64,000 nucleotides of DNA from Takifugu bimaculatus (lineage: Eukaryota; Chordata; Actinopteri; Tetraodontiformes; Tetraodontidae). The position numbers were made by a program, and so were the translations under genes. The stretch is taken from contig CP034991.1 of NCBI GenBank assembly GCA_004026145.2, positions 9,280,592 to 9,344,591 of the forward strand. Reading direction: 5' to 3'. Below the pieces are notes generated by a model, which was given only the letters and a program-made list of their open reading frames with translations, was not told where the DNA came from and made no database searches. How positions within the stretch are numbered: the stretch's first letter is position 1; each line of letters starts with the position of its first letter. This document shows positions 10,770 through 21,890 of this stretch, one piece after another.

Positions 10770-12050
10770 TGTACATTTGCTGTAATTTCCCATCAATGAT
10801 AGATTCAAGATTCAACATATAAACCTTGTGGTTGTATCTGCCAGTTGGTTAGGTTCACATTTCCATCACAAATGCAACACAAGCATTAGAGGAGAAGCAT
10901 TAACTTCAGGACTTGGTTGAACACAAATTAGTGCAGTGCTGCTAAACAAGGTGGAATTCTATTCATATGTTCCACTTGAACAAAGATAGGCAATATGTGC
11001 AGTCTTGTAAAACAGAACATTCATCAATCTATCAGATGCACAAACCCCTCAAGCTGACAGACTGACAGTTGGAGTGTAATGGTAATGTAATAAACAGCTC
11101 ACACCTTTACTTCATTTGCAGAAATGTGCTACTACTGTGTTGTGTGGAGAATCTCCAGAGTCTCCACCTCAATATTTACCTGGTTACAGCAACCTATCTA
11201 TAAAAGCGCCTCAAAGAAACTGAGGGAGAGTCCTTCCAAAATTCCCTAGACCAAGCACTCCATGTCTGCTTCACTAGAGCAGCAGCTTGCACCTGAGGGT
11301 GTCAGCAGCAGTGACCGCACCTTTCCTGGGTCCGAGGTACAAACGCTTGAGGTTTATATCTGGAAAAGTTAAAAACTCAAAGCAGCTGAATCCCAAGAAA
11401 CTGAGCAGATGGCCAAAAAAATAATAACACAAAGTGATGCTACAATGTGGAAACAATAGACATACTGTATGTCCACCCCTCCACATCGATCCCATGGACT
11501 GGTGGAAAACTGACAAAAACAAATATCCCCAAATGGCAAAAATAGCAAGGGCATACTTGTACCCAGTGTATCTGTGCCATCTGAGAGGGTGTTTTCCACA
11601 GCTGAAATTAAATTACCTGATTCATGACAACGGAAACACTTGCGGTTGTCACTAGCTGTGTGCGTTGGTGCACTTTTACACGCAGGCTTTGACGACTGTA
11701 CCCTTCTAGACTAATTAGGTTTAGAGTGTTAGAGTTTATTGTGGTTAGACACATTTATTAGGATTAGACTCGTTATTAGGGTTAGACACATAATTAATGT
11801 TAGACACTGTTAATATGCATGTTAAGGCATGTTACCCGACACGACGGAACCCAAGAGGTCCTTCACCTCCACCAGTTACCGCTCAGTAATTCGACGGGAC
11901 GATCTCAATTGTATAATTTGTCACGCGTCAGTAGTTTGTGTAGCCGTTGTGTCTTTGCTTACCTGTTTCTTTGTTCTATCAGCGGATAAGACAGAAGCTG
12001 TCACGCTTGTCCGATTCTGAACGGATCCAGAACCACAAATCGAACAAGAA
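10770..12050. other. No gene recognised
   Basis: Short frames on both strands have no conserved features. GGTTAGAC-type motifs recur imperfectly at 11720-11805. No exon or transposon domain is evident. Confidence 0.4.
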
Positions 12051-12059
12051 AACGAATCG

Positions 12060-12260
12060 ATTCATCGTTCATCAGTTTGATCTACTTCCGTAAGCTGCAC
12101 GTGTACGTAAACTTCCTGTTTGGACAAACGCATGCGCAGGAGAAATTCTTTTTCTTTTGATAGTACATAAAGAAATGGTGTGCATTACCGCCATCCACTT
12201 GTGTGGAGTGTGGATACGGGTCGCTACTATCCTCATTCAACCCTTCTCCGTTAAAGAAAA
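12060..12260 (-). promoter_or_regulatory. Candidate promoter (NRF1-like and ETS-like motifs)
   Basis: Contains ACGCATGCGCAGG near 12129, a good match to the NRF-1 consensus, together with ACTTCCG and CTTCCTG (ETS-like) and a CACGTG-containing stretch (GCACGTGTACG). Such clusters mark housekeeping promoters. It could drive TTF1 (-) through a non-coding first exon about 1.8 kb upstream of the ATG. No transcript evidence is available. Confidence 0.28.
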
Positions 12261-12333
12261 AGTAAATCCGGTCGATAATATATATTCATTTTTAACGGAA
12301 ATGTAATATTATGTGTTAAATCTGATTATTATT

Positions 12334-12364
<31 letters not shown>

Positions 12365-12440
12365 GTTACTTGACCCAGTATCAAAATTTCCTAAAAATAT
12401 CATGAAAGGGCATATATGCAAAACACTTTTTCAGTACTAT

Positions 12441-12500
12441 AGTCCAGTGGTCCCCCAACCACCGGGCCGTGGACCGGTACCGGTCCATGGATCAATTGGT
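12441..12500. mobile_element. hAT-like terminal fragment
   Basis: Begins CCAGTGGTCCCCCAACC followed by a GGGCCGTGGACCGGTACCGG palindromic block. The CAGNGGTC-type start and this GC-rich block are known from hAT-type non-autonomous elements. Only about 60 bp can be recognised. Confidence 0.45.
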
Positions 12501-12590
12501 AATTAAATATTTCCGTTTTATGTATGATATGATACCAAATCAATGTTAGCTGCTGGGGTAAGAAAATGTGTGTCTCAAAAAGAGCAAAAG

Positions 12591-12593
<3 letters not shown>

Positions 12594-12642
<49 letters not shown>
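12594..12642. repeat. (TG)n microsatellite
   Basis: Uninterrupted GT dinucleotide run. Confidence 0.95.
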
Positions 12643-12643
<1 letters not shown>

Positions 12644-12880
12644 AAATGCGCACGTATGTGTGTCATGGCAGTTTTGCACAGCTTCCAGGGGCTATTTTTG
12701 CAGTTAAACTCTCCTCTAAAACAGTAGCGGCTCCCTGTAGTCGTGTATAGCTGATACCGTTTGTAAATATGTCATTTGTACCATCATATAACTGAGGGTG
12801 AACATGAAACTAGACCAATTGTTAAAAGTGTCAGTGTATTTAAAGAAAAGGAGTGTCATAGCAAGATGAACAGATGTTCT

Positions 12881-12886
12881 TTTATT
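12881..12886 (-). terminator. Polyadenylation signal of the myosin light chain gene
   Basis: AATAAA on the minus strand, about 45 bp beyond the stop codon at 12928. Confidence 0.6.
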
Positions 12887-12927
12887 CAACACAAATATCT
12901 TTCAGAACCAGAACACATTCATAGGTT

Positions 12928-13521
12928 CTAACCAGCCAGAATGTGTTTGACAAACTCAGTGTAATTGATGTGTCCATTGGAATCTTCCTGACCCACCATC
13001 AACCGATCCACCTCATCCTCCGTCATTTTCTCTCCCAGAGTAGAGAGGACATGGCGGAGCTCTGCCCCCATCACGGTTCCATTGCCTTCCTTATCAAAGA
13101 CCCTCAGACCCTCCACAAAGTCCTCAAAGCTTCCCTGCTCTTTGGATCGGGCTACGTGTTGTAGCATGGGTAAGAAGGTGTCGAAGTCTAACAGCTTGAT
13201 GTGGAGCTCCTCCACTTTTGGCCTGCCCAACAGCTTCAAGACCTCCTCATTGGTAGGGTTATGTCCGAGCGCTCGCATCACATCACCACACTGAGCAAAC
13301 GTGATTTTCAGCTCACCCGTTGGTGTCTCATCAAACAACGTAAAAGCATCCCTGAATTCTTCGATCTGATCTGCAGTGAAGTCCACCACAATGTCCTTCA
13401 GGTTTATCTCAGGAGGCTTTGCATCTGTTTCTAAAGATTTAGGAGGAGGAGCAGAGTCCTCTTTCTTTACCTCTGTCTTCTTCACTTCCATCTTTTTTGC
13501 TTCAACTTTCTTAGGAGCCAT
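12928..13521 (-). CDS. Essential (alkali) myosin light chain, intronless
   Basis: Structural light chain that binds the first IQ motif of the myosin heavy-chain lever arm. The start chosen is the ATG at 13521 (MAPKKVEAKK), because family members begin MAPKK; an upstream in-frame ATG at 13557 would add twelve unrelated residues. The 197 residues equal the length of human MYL4. Order: Lys/Pro/Ala-rich N-terminal extension (1-45, as in the long actin-binding isoforms), then four EF-hand-derived modules, with FTLFDETPTGELKITFAQCG in the first, FVEGLRVFDKEGNGTVMGAE in the third and GHINYTEFVKHI in the fourth. MYL1/3/4-type genes normally have about seven exons; this copy has none, so it arose by retroposition, yet the frame is perfect and a TATA box precedes it. 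It could be a MYL4-, MYL3- or MYL1-derived retrogene; phylogeny is needed. Confidence 0.92.
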   Translation of the reverse strand: MAPKKVEAKKMEVKKTEVKKEDSAPPPKSLETDAKPPEINLKDIVVDFTADQIEEFRDAFTLFDETPTGELKITFAQCGDVMRALGHNPTNEEVLKLLGRPKVEELHIKLLDFDTFLPMLQHVARSKEQGSFEDFVEGLRVFDKEGNGTVMGAELRHVLSTLGEKMTEDEVDRLMVGQEDSNGHINYTEFVKHILAG

Positions 13522-13559
13522 TTTAAAGTGAAGATGGATGTAGTTGGACATGCACAACT

Positions 13560-13567
13560 CTTATATA
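13560..13567 (-). promoter_or_regulatory. TATA box of the myosin light chain gene
   Basis: TATATAAG on the minus strand, 39 bp upstream of the ATG at 13521. Spacing predicts a very short leader of roughly 10-15 nt, or an unseen 5' exon. A TATA box fits a tissue-specific muscle gene. Confidence 0.6.
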
Positions 13568-13569
13568 CC

Positions 13570-14340
13570 TGATTTGGGAGGGGCCAGAAAGGGAAACAGA
13601 GATGAGAGAGAGGATGACCAAAGATGGAAGAAAACTGGATTAGAAACACTCAAGATAAGATTTAGTAATCGGGGAGAACCCAAATACCTGAGTGTCAGAC
13701 AAGTACATAGAAGCTAACCCACAGAATTGGTCAGGTTAAATCCAATTCACAGTTTAACAGGAATGCTAGTTTAAGGCCTTTTTCTTTAAGTACTCTGATT
13801 ATTACCGCTGTACCAATACCACAAAACTAGAAATAACTAATGTGTGAGAAGAGTAAAAAAAAAAACAGTAAAATGTTTGCAGCATGTTTTATGGAATTTA
13901 AATATTTTATTATTAAGCACAGGTGTTGGTAGATAGTTGTGCAGCTGCAGCCACACTGACATCGATCTGAGTGTTTTTATCTATATGGCTGTCACACACA
14001 CTTTCATCAACATTCCTGCAGTGAGGAGGGTGCCGATTTTCCATGGTGCTGTGTCTTTAAATAGCAGTGCTGATATCATCCTGGTGAGCTTTGGAATTCA
14101 TATAAGAATCATTTATGGCACTGCATTTATACATGTTTTATTACACAAATCACTTCTCACAGATCTGAAGAAGCCTCTTGATTGAATTCTAGTTTAATTA
14201 TCTTAAACCAAGATTTATTTTTCAAGATTTTTCTTTCACCTGGATCACTTTTCTGCTTCATAATAACTGCAGTAGTATTTTTAAATGTCAGTCTTATTTT
14301 ACATTTGATTCAGTTGGGGAAATTGTGACTGCACACTGCT
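13570..14340. other. Upstream region of the myosin light chain gene; no gene seen
   Basis: AT-rich DNA with A/T-rich motifs (for example near 13885-13905) that could be MEF2-like, but nothing decisive. No exon or transposon domain recognised. Confidence 0.35.
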
Positions 14341-14545
14341 GTATCAGAGTAGCAGGATATTGTCTAATAAATAAAAAAGAAGGAGGTGTTGTGAGTAAGC
14401 TGGAACGATCTCCAATAGAAAATTGCTTTTAATTTCATCTTTTACATTTTCAAAAGTACAGAAAAGGGAAAGGGCACAGAGCAGAAGATTGGACACTATG
14501 CCGTTAGTACTCCCTTTGGCCAGTATCGCAGCTTGTAAAGGGTAA

Positions 14546-14740
14546 TTACAAAACCTTGAACTTGCACCTCTTAAGGTGGTCCATGCAGGATTCTGTGGTG
14601 TGGTGAGGATCTTCATCCGTCTGTACAAGCCATCCACTTCTCATCTTCAGATTTTTTTTCACATTACTCTCAAAATTACCTCCATAATTTTTTGGAATTT
14701 CTTTTAATCCATTCTTCCCTTTTAAGAATGCGGTCCTCAA
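14546..14740 (-). mobile_element. Decayed Tc1/mariner transposase fragment
   Basis: The minus-strand frame reads GWLVQTDEDPHHTTE and then LKRCKFKVL, which resembles the DDE segment of Tc1 transposases around the second catalytic Asp (family form QQDNDPKHT followed by a KVLxWPSQSPDLN block). Later residues are lost to frame changes. Confidence 0.5.
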
Positions 14741-14754
14741 TTAAATGGATATTT

Positions 14755-15065
14755 GAGGACTTTCATTCTGGATGTAGAACTCATCATAGTACAGAAAAAC
14801 CTGAAAGACCACTAATGACCTTACAGCATCAAATAAAGTACTGATATCTGTTCCTGTTCTGTTGGACCTCAGTGCTGCTTTTGATTCAGTTGACCATCAC
14901 AGTCTTTTACCAAGAATGGAAAAAGATTTGGTATAAAAAGGGTTTGCCTTGAGCTGGCTTATATTAACAATGAATATTCTGCTCCCACTAAAGTTTACCA
15001 TGGAGTGCCACAAGGTTCAGTAGTTGATCCCATCCTATTTATCATATAGATACTCCCTTTCAGTC
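14755..15065 (+). mobile_element. Decayed L2-type reverse transcriptase fragment
   Basis: Plus-strand pieces match RT motifs: LLDLSAAFDSVDHH near 14858-14900 (first catalytic Asp block) and YHGVPQGSVVDPILF near 14995-15045. Several stops and indels are present. Confidence 0.65.
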
Positions 15066-15379
15066 GTATAATCAGGAAGCATTCGATAAAATGAGACTTC
15101 TCTGTAAAAGTGAGGAACAGAGAAGTAAGGTCATGGAGTTAAAGAAGATATCCAAATAGAAAATCAGAAAAATAGATAATACAAAGAACCTAAAGTATGT
15201 GGAGTAGTGTATGAAATACTGATGAAGACCAACAAAAATTAAAGGATAACATCAGAGGAGGGAAAAATCAGAGGAGGAAATGTCTCACGTAGTAGACATT
15301 TGAAAACTTGGAAATGGTGACAAGGTGGATCATCTATGAAAGTGATAGAATCAACTGATTTTATGATCCCCAAATCACA

Positions 15380-15620
15380 ATCACAATTGGATTCATAAAA
15401 TATAATGTGAGATTATAGGGTATATCATGTTATACCACCATGTTACAAATGCCAGAAATTTGTTAACATTGCAGCTTATTGTAAAGGGAAGCAGAGCTGT
15501 GGAAGCTATAAAGGTGAGCATGAGGAAAGCAGATGTGATCTGGCAGCTGATGTGAAATACTCAAACTGTGGAAAACCACATATTATCTCCAAAGAAAGTG
15601 AAACAAGAGAACAAGCAACA
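15380..15620 (+). mobile_element. Decayed LINE ORF1 zinc-knuckle region
   Basis: The plus strand reads CYKCQKF, then CGSYKGEHEESRC, then YSNCGKPH: three Cys-rich knuckles spaced as in ORF1/gag-like proteins of I/Jockey-type LINEs (family form CFKCQRFGH, CxxCGGxH, CCNCGGxH). No complete frame remains. Confidence 0.5.
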
Positions 15621-15650
15621 AAAAATATAGCAAATGAAAGTAGTGAATAG

Positions 15651-17075
15651 TACCGTATTTTCACAACCATAAGGTATTATAGGGCGCACCTTCAATTAAC
15701 GACCTATTTTAGAACTATTTTCATACACAGGGCGCACCGTGTTATAAGGCGCATAGCATAGAAACCACGTAGTGCCTGTGGTTTCATGACGCATTCACTA
15801 GATCGAGCTGCGCTAAAAGGAATGTCAATAAAACAGTCAGATAAGTCAGTCAAACTTTATTAATAGAATACAAACCGGCGTTCTCACAACTCCATTCACT
15901 CCTAAAATGAATAAACAGCTGTTTTATTATTTTTCCCGAGTGACGTAGTGTTTTCACGTAACGCAGTTCGTTTAATAAAAGCGAGTTATAACAGGCAGTG
16001 CAACATTTTTATCACAAGTGGATAGTGGAGTTTAATAAATCTTCGATTTAGTGCAACATTTTTATCACGTAGTACCGTTGCAGTAAGTCAAACGTTAGTG
16101 CAAACACAATATACGGTAACTCGAACTCTCGAAGTAGTGCAAAGCAATAGCAATAGCAATATAACAATAGCAATATAACAACGTTGTTCAAACGGTAATG
16201 TCCATATTCACAGTATGACCAGCCTTGTTAAGTTGTTAACACACAAAAGAAACACGTAAAGCTCACTTTATCAGTTCATTCCTCATCCAGGAATCCCTTG
16301 AATTCTTCTTCTTCGGTGTCCGAATTGAACAGTTGTGCGAATACGGCGTCCAACATGGCCGGCTCCGTCTCGTCAAAGTCGCCATCAGGGTCAGTGTCGC
16401 TGGTGTTGTCTGGCATTTCAGTGACAATCCCTGCCTTCCTGAAAGCTCGGACCACGGTCGAGACTGATATATCAGCCCAGGCATTTATGATCCACTGGCA
16501 GATAGTGGCGTATGCTGCTTGGCGCTGTTTCCCCCATCTTGGTGAACGTGTGTTCGCCTTCTGTCATCCACCGCTCCCACGCAGTTGGCAGTCTAGCTTT
16601 GAATGCCCTGTTGACACCAATATCTAGTGGCCGGAGTTCCTTTGTTAATCCACTTCTTGCTTTGTTTCCTCGGAAGCTCCGTTGAGTCTTCTTTACCTGG
16701 CGCAGGTCATCTTGTTGCTTCCTCCACTTCCGCACCATTGATTCGTTCACGTTCAATTCTCTTGCCGCTGCTCTATTTCCATGTTCAACTGCGTGACTGA
16801 TAGCCTTCAGTTTGAACTCTGCGTCGTAAGCGTGTCTCTTGCAAGGAGCCATTTTGGGGTCTTTACAGACAGCAATGGTTTGGGACTGAACTAGAATTCC
16901 TATTTATCGCTCTTACCTGCTGTTACTTTGGCCACGCCTACTGACTACGGTAGCCGCGATTAACCAATATTACCGTAATCCATACAAAAGGCGCACCAGG
17001 GTTAAAAGGTGCACCGTCGATTTTTTAGAAAATTCTAGGCTTTTAGGTGCGCCTTATAGTCGTGAAAATACGGTA
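15651..17075 (-). mobile_element. pogo/Tigger-like DNA transposon, internal-deletion derivative with both TIRs
   Basis: Ends are perfect 14-bp inverted repeats (TACCGTATTTTCAC at 15651; its complement ending at 17075), continuing imperfectly into a GGCGCACC block, flanked by TA. On the minus strand a remnant starts at ATG 16852 with an HTH (EFKLKAISHAVEHGNRAAAR, ESMVRKWRKQ, residues 1-50), then passes straight to a C-terminal region (ELRPLDIGVNRAFK) and an acidic tail ending at TGA 16276. The entire DDE catalytic domain normally between these parts is missing, and a frameshift lies near 16500. The element therefore cannot make active transposase, but it keeps both ends and could be moved in trans. 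Confidence 0.82.
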
Positions 17076-17319
17076 TATCATATTAGACGCAGTTAAAAAA
17101 TGGTACTTTAAAATGTTGGTTCCTCAGAAGAATAAATCCTAAAATGCAATTCAAGATTCAAGATTCAAGATGTACTTTATTCATCCCCGTAGGGAAATTG
17201 AATTGTAGTAGCAGCCTAATGTGGATTAATATAACTGTAGACTAGGTTTTGTATTTACAAAGTATAGAAACAGAATAAATAAATACAAATAAGATTTGAA
17301 CGTTATAAGCATATATACA

Positions 17320-17385
17320 GCACATACCTATAGTATATATAGTATATATATATATATACCTATATATATATATATATATATATAA
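17320..17385. repeat. (TA)n-rich microsatellite
   Basis: AT/TA dinucleotide tract in the LINE 3' UTR. Confidence 0.9.
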
Positions 17386-17413
17386 ATAAGCATTATAAGC
17401 ATTATAAGCATAT

Positions 17414-17710
17414 TGTGACCCTGGCTGTGTCTTCTCTGCCTGCCTCTCTGTTGTCTCCTCCCTTCTGCAGGCAGTGGGTGGGCCAAGTGCTGCTAAGTGG
17501 CGATCCAGCTCACCTGGACTGATCAGCTGTGAGGGCTATAAATGCTCCACAGTCTGGGCAGTCACTCTCTTGCTTGGCTCCCTCCAGGTCTGCTTGGGTG
17601 TTCTGTTTTGGTTTGTTGTTTTGTATTATCCATCAATAAATTCCCTTTGTTCTAAAATCCATCCTGTGTGTTCTCCCTACTTTGTCTGAGCCCTGAGCTG
17701 GTTCATGACA
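17414..17710 (+). mobile_element. Solo LTR (297 bp) with 4-bp target duplication ATAT
   Basis: Starts TGTGACCC and ends CATGACA, flanked by ATAT on both sides (17410-17413 and 17711-17714). Inside, TATAAATGC near 17539 and AATAAA near 17636 mark the U3/R and polyA regions and give the plus orientation. It is inserted in the 3' UTR of the Rex-like LINE. It resembles the solo LTR at 45540-45945 in its TGTGAC...TGACA ends but is a different sequence. Confidence 0.85.
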
Positions 17711-19444
17711 ATATATACATAAATATAGAATAAAATTACAACATAAACATTACACAATTATTGTTGAGTAGGTTTGGGTGAATTATAGAGTTTAATGGCG
17801 GACGGCAGGAAGGACTTCCTGTGCCATTCCTTAGAGCAGCGAGGCTGCAGGAGTCTGTTGCTGAAGCTGCTTCTCAGTTTGTCCACTGTGTTATGGACGG
17901 GTGGGAGGGATTTTCCATGATTGTCCGCAATCTCAACACCATCCTGTCCCTCACCACCTCATCCAAGTTTGCAAGATTACAGCCAACAACAGACCCTGCC
18001 TTTTTGATGAGTTTGTTGAGTCTGTTGGCATCCTTTGCTTTAATGCCTGCTTCCCAGCACACTACAGCAAAGAAGATGGTGCTAGCCATGACAGACTGAT
18101 AGAACATGTGGAGCATCCTGCTGCAAACACTGAAGGACCTGAGGAAATAGAGTCTGCTCATGGCCTTCTTGTAAACAACGTCAGTGTTTGTGGACCACTC
18201 CAGTTTATTGTCCAGCTGAACACCCAGGAACCTGTAAGATGGGACTATTTCCACTTCTTTCCCACTAATGCAGACTGGGGAGGGTGGGGACTTGCTTTTA
18301 ATGAAATCCACCACCATCTCCTTCATCCTGGTCACATTGAGCTGCAGAAGATTCTCCCTGCTCCACCTAACAAAACTCTCCACAAGGTCCCTGTATTCAT
18401 CCTCTTGTCTATTCTCCACACATCCGACTATGACTGTGTCATCTGAGTACTTCTGGAGGTGACATGTCTCAGAGTGGTACTGGAAGTCAGCTCTGTAGGT
18501 GGTGAACAGAAAGGGGGCGAGCACAGTTCCTTGGGGACCTCCTGTGTTGCTCATCAGGGGGTCGGACACACAGCTCCGCAGTCTCACAAACTGTGGTCGA
18601 CTTGTCAGGTAGTCCTCGATCCAAGAAACAAGGGGAGCATCCATCTGCATGTTCTCCAACTTAGCCCTCAGCAGTCTTGGCTGGATGGTGTTGAAGGCAG
18701 AAGAGAAGTCAAAGAACATGACTCACACTGTGGTGTTTAGTCTGTCCAAGGAGGAGTAAGCCCTCTGTAGCAAATATATCACTGCGTCATCAACCCCCAC
18801 CTTGGGCTGATACGCAAACTGCAGAGGGTCTCGAAAGGGGCTCTCCAGAGGTCTGAGGTGTGTCAGCACCAGCCGCTCTATGACATTCATAATGTGGGAG
18901 GTCAGTGCTATTGGCCTGTAGTCACTCGGTGCCACAGGATGGGTCTTCTTCTGCACCGGGACCAGGCAGGATGTCTTCCAAAGCACTGGGATCCTCTGAA
19001 GATGAAGGCTCTGGTTGAACAGTTGCTGCAGTATTCCACACAACTGCCTGGAGCAGTTCTTCAGCACTCGTGGACTGATGCCGTCTGGTCCGGCAGCCTT
19101 TCTCTGGTTGAGCCTCTCCAGCTCTCTCCTCACCTGGCTAGACGTGAAGGATAGTCCTGTCGGGGGGATGGGTGACATGTTGGTATCTATGTAGGGTGTC
19201 AGCAGGGGTGAGGGGGGATAAGTTGGCAGAGGTGTTAGGGGCTCTGGGAGGTGTGAAGGGGACCCATTGTTATCCAGAGGAATATTGGGACAGCTGGGGG
19301 AGGGGGAGCTAGAATCAAACCTGTTGAAAAACTGGTTCAACTCATTAGCTTGGTCCACGTTCCCATCAGCTGAGCGTATTCCTTTCTTCTGGAAGCCAGT
19401 GATTGTTCTCATCCCACTCCAAACATCCCTGGTCTGGTTCCTCT

Positions 19445-20047
19445 TGTTGGATCTCAATACCTCTCATGTGTAGCTGCTAATCTGCGTGTTCTTTGAATGA
19501 AGACTTAAAGAAGAAAAATGCCAATTTCAAAATGTATTTAACAATAGAACCAATTAGAGATACAAATATTACAGAGCTCCGGGCCAGTTCATAACCCTAC
19601 AATAACAGAGTCAATTGCCAAGGCATGAAGTCTGACAACCTAACTATCCCTTGGCCCAGTCTTTTATAGAAACACACATGCAAATTCTCAATGTTCATGC
19701 AATCCAATCCAGTTCCTCTGCTGGGATGACCTCGTCCTCTTTTTCCCGTCTCCTTTGGTGTTGGTACAGTCCTTCTTCTCCATTATCTTCCCAGGTGGCC
19801 AGATCAAAGTTCCCATTCTTCATGCAAATAAGATCATCAACCCCACCATGATGTCTCGTTTATAATGGGTGTTTAACACCCCCTACCTGACTGACTCCTG
19901 AGATTACAATGGAAAAACAACAATCCTGTGAAAGGAATGTCTCTAATCTTTGTTACATTTGCTAATGGGTCTACCATGCCTAACTTCTAAGAGAAGACAG
20001 GAGCATATGGCAAAACACATACTACAAGATAAAGACAATTCTCATCA
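19445..20047 (-). mobile_element. Solo LTR (603 bp) with target duplication CTCT, inside the LINE ORF
   Basis: Boundaries TGTTGGATC... and ...TTCTCATCA, flanked by CTCT at 19441-19444 and 20048-20051. On the minus strand TCTATAAAAG (near 19662-19670) is the likely TATA box. A second copy of the same family lies at 52958-53552. A TG..CA structure with a 4-bp duplication fits an ERV or Ty3/gypsy LTR; no internal coding sequence is left. Confidence 0.88.
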
Positions 20048-20329
20048 CTCTCCAGTCTCTCTTCCAGCTTCTTCCTATAGGCGTCCTTGCTCTCCTTCAG
20101 ACTGCGTTTCAGTTCCTTCTGTACTCTCCTGAGCTCAGCTGGGTCCCCAGCAGTGAAGGCCCTCATCTTCTTGTTCAAAAGGGCCTTCAGGTCACTTGTC
20201 ACCCATGGTTTGTTGTTTAGGTAACAGCGTACCTTCTTGGTGAGGACAGAGTTCTCAGTGCAGAACTTGATGTAGTCAGAAACATAGTCTGTCAGTCCAT
20301 CCAGGTCCTCACCAAACTAAAATCATTCC

Positions 20330-21170
20330 ATAACAGATAGCATTCTGTAGCAGATAAATAGGCTTTATAGGAAGTGGACCATGACACAACTGCTGTCATG
20401 GTCATTATGCAATAAAATGCAAGATAGGAAATATTAAAATAATAATAATTCTGCTGAATGCTGGGTCTTAATTAAGACAGACTGGAATGTTTGCACATCT
20501 AACTGAAAAAATTGTCAAATAAACCTAAATGAAGATGTGGAAATATGACATGATCATTTTAGTAGTAGATCATTAAGTAACAAAAAGTTAGTGCCATGGT
20601 GGACAGCAGCAGACACCCCAGAATCTCAAAGAAGTTCTCTGATATTTTTCTGCCATTTCTGACATTGAGAACTGAGGAAAGAACTGAAGAAACTGAGGAA
20701 AGGCCCTGAAAACGCATGGCTGTCATCTGGGGCTTCTTGTTATGATCTTGTGTTTGGGTTGCTTTCTGTGTTTTTTTGTGTGTGTGTTTGCTCTGTGCTT
20801 TTCCTAGGGGGACATAGTTGATTCTCTCTTCTGGTTCTTGCTGGCAACCTTCACGCCGGTAGCTGATCAGGTTGATTGACTGCCTTTTTGATCAGCTGAG
20901 ACCAACTTACCAGTGTAAGATTATTCATCCTTGCCAGTGTAACTTGAGTGTTCGCAAGACCGAAGCTGTGCTATTTTTTTTAGAAACTAACTTCTCTGTG
21001 TTTTCACTCTTCTTCCAAGTTCACCACATCTCCCTATGGAAGAGCATCTTTTATTTTTTTTTTTTGTTAACTTCACTCAACAGTCCTCAGCGCTCCTTCG
21101 AGTCACGTCTGCACTGTATATGTACCAATGACCAGGTTTGTCTTAACTATCCACATCCTCTCCAACTGAA
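20330..21170. other. No gene recognised
   Basis: AT-rich unique-looking DNA with a poly-T run near 21050. Nothing could be assigned. Confidence 0.35.
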
Positions 21171-21174
21171 CTAT

Positions 21175-21480
21175 TGATCCTAGTATCTATCCAATGTCTC
21201 ATGTCATTGGAGACTGCCACATTTTCTTGCCTATCCCCTCTTTGTCAGTCTGCATCTGGAAGTCTCAAGAAAACCAGTTGTTCTCTTCTATCTGTGGAGG
21301 TGTGTCCCACTTTGACCTCAGAGTCTCCACTTCAAACTTGGTGCAGATATTCCCATACATCATGCTGGCTACTTTACCTGCAACCATCTGACACCCTGCT
21401 ACTATGCGCTAGATTGTCTCAAGGCTTTCTTTGCATAGCCTGCAGCTTGGATCTTGCCTGGTTAGGTAGATCCTGACTTA
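21175..21480 (-). mobile_element. Decayed LINE C-terminus with zinc knuckle and RLE-type region (R2/R4-like)
   Basis: On the minus strand: DPSCRLCKESLETI, then IVAGCQMVAGK (a CCHC-type knuckle), MYGNICTKFEVETLRSKWDT, and DFQMQTDK. This order (CRLC...H/C knuckle, then WDFQxQTDK) is the C-terminal end of fish LINEs with a restriction-like endonuclease. Two in-frame stops are present. Confidence 0.6.
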
Positions 21481-21890
21481 TATCACTCTTGTGCTCAGAG
21501 CCTGAGCTTCCCATGGTATACACAAAGAACAAGATTTTAATTTTTCCTTTTTAGGTTCTGGTTTTATTAAACGTTTTTTTACAAGACATTTTTCATGTGA
21601 ACAGGCCAAACTTCTTGCTTTACTATTACCTATATTGACAAGTTGGCATTACATTTATGGTCCAGATCAGTGGAGCTGAATCAACAAGAAACTTGGTTTT
21701 GTGAATTAGAGCTAAGTCTGTGCTTCCATGTTCAAAGAAAAACAATTTTTAAAAGTTAGTCTCCAGATACATGAAATTACATTTTCCACAATGTATCAGC
21801 ATACATGACACAATATTACATGTGAATAGATAACTACAGCTGGTACCCAGACAAACAATGCTTTAAAGAAAAAAAACACATCACAGTTCT

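Larger units (their letters stand above)
17140..20320 (-). mobile_element. Rex1-like (CR1/L2-group) LINE, 3' part, interrupted by two solo LTRs
   Basis: The 3' end is at about 17150 (TACTTTATTCATCCCCG... GGGAAATTG). The RT covers 19457-17874, with KAAGPDGISPRVLKNC, LVPVQKKTHPVAPSDYRPIA, FFDFSSAFNTIQPRLLRAKL, GGPQGTVLAPFLF and YSDDTVIVG (catalytic YxDD). One in-frame TGA at 18720-18722 splits the frame just before the DFSSAFN motif. Sequence upstream in the same protein continues at 20048-20200 (KELKRSLKESKDAYRKKLEE) beyond a solo LTR. A second solo LTR sits in the 3' UTR. The exact clade is uncertain. Confidence 0.85.

Noticed and set aside
12400..12750. Frames on both strands with Cys-Val or Thr-His runs
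   Set aside because: Translation of the (TG)n microsatellite.
17901..18446. 181-codon plus-strand frame
   Set aside because: Antisense to the Rex-like LINE reverse transcriptase.
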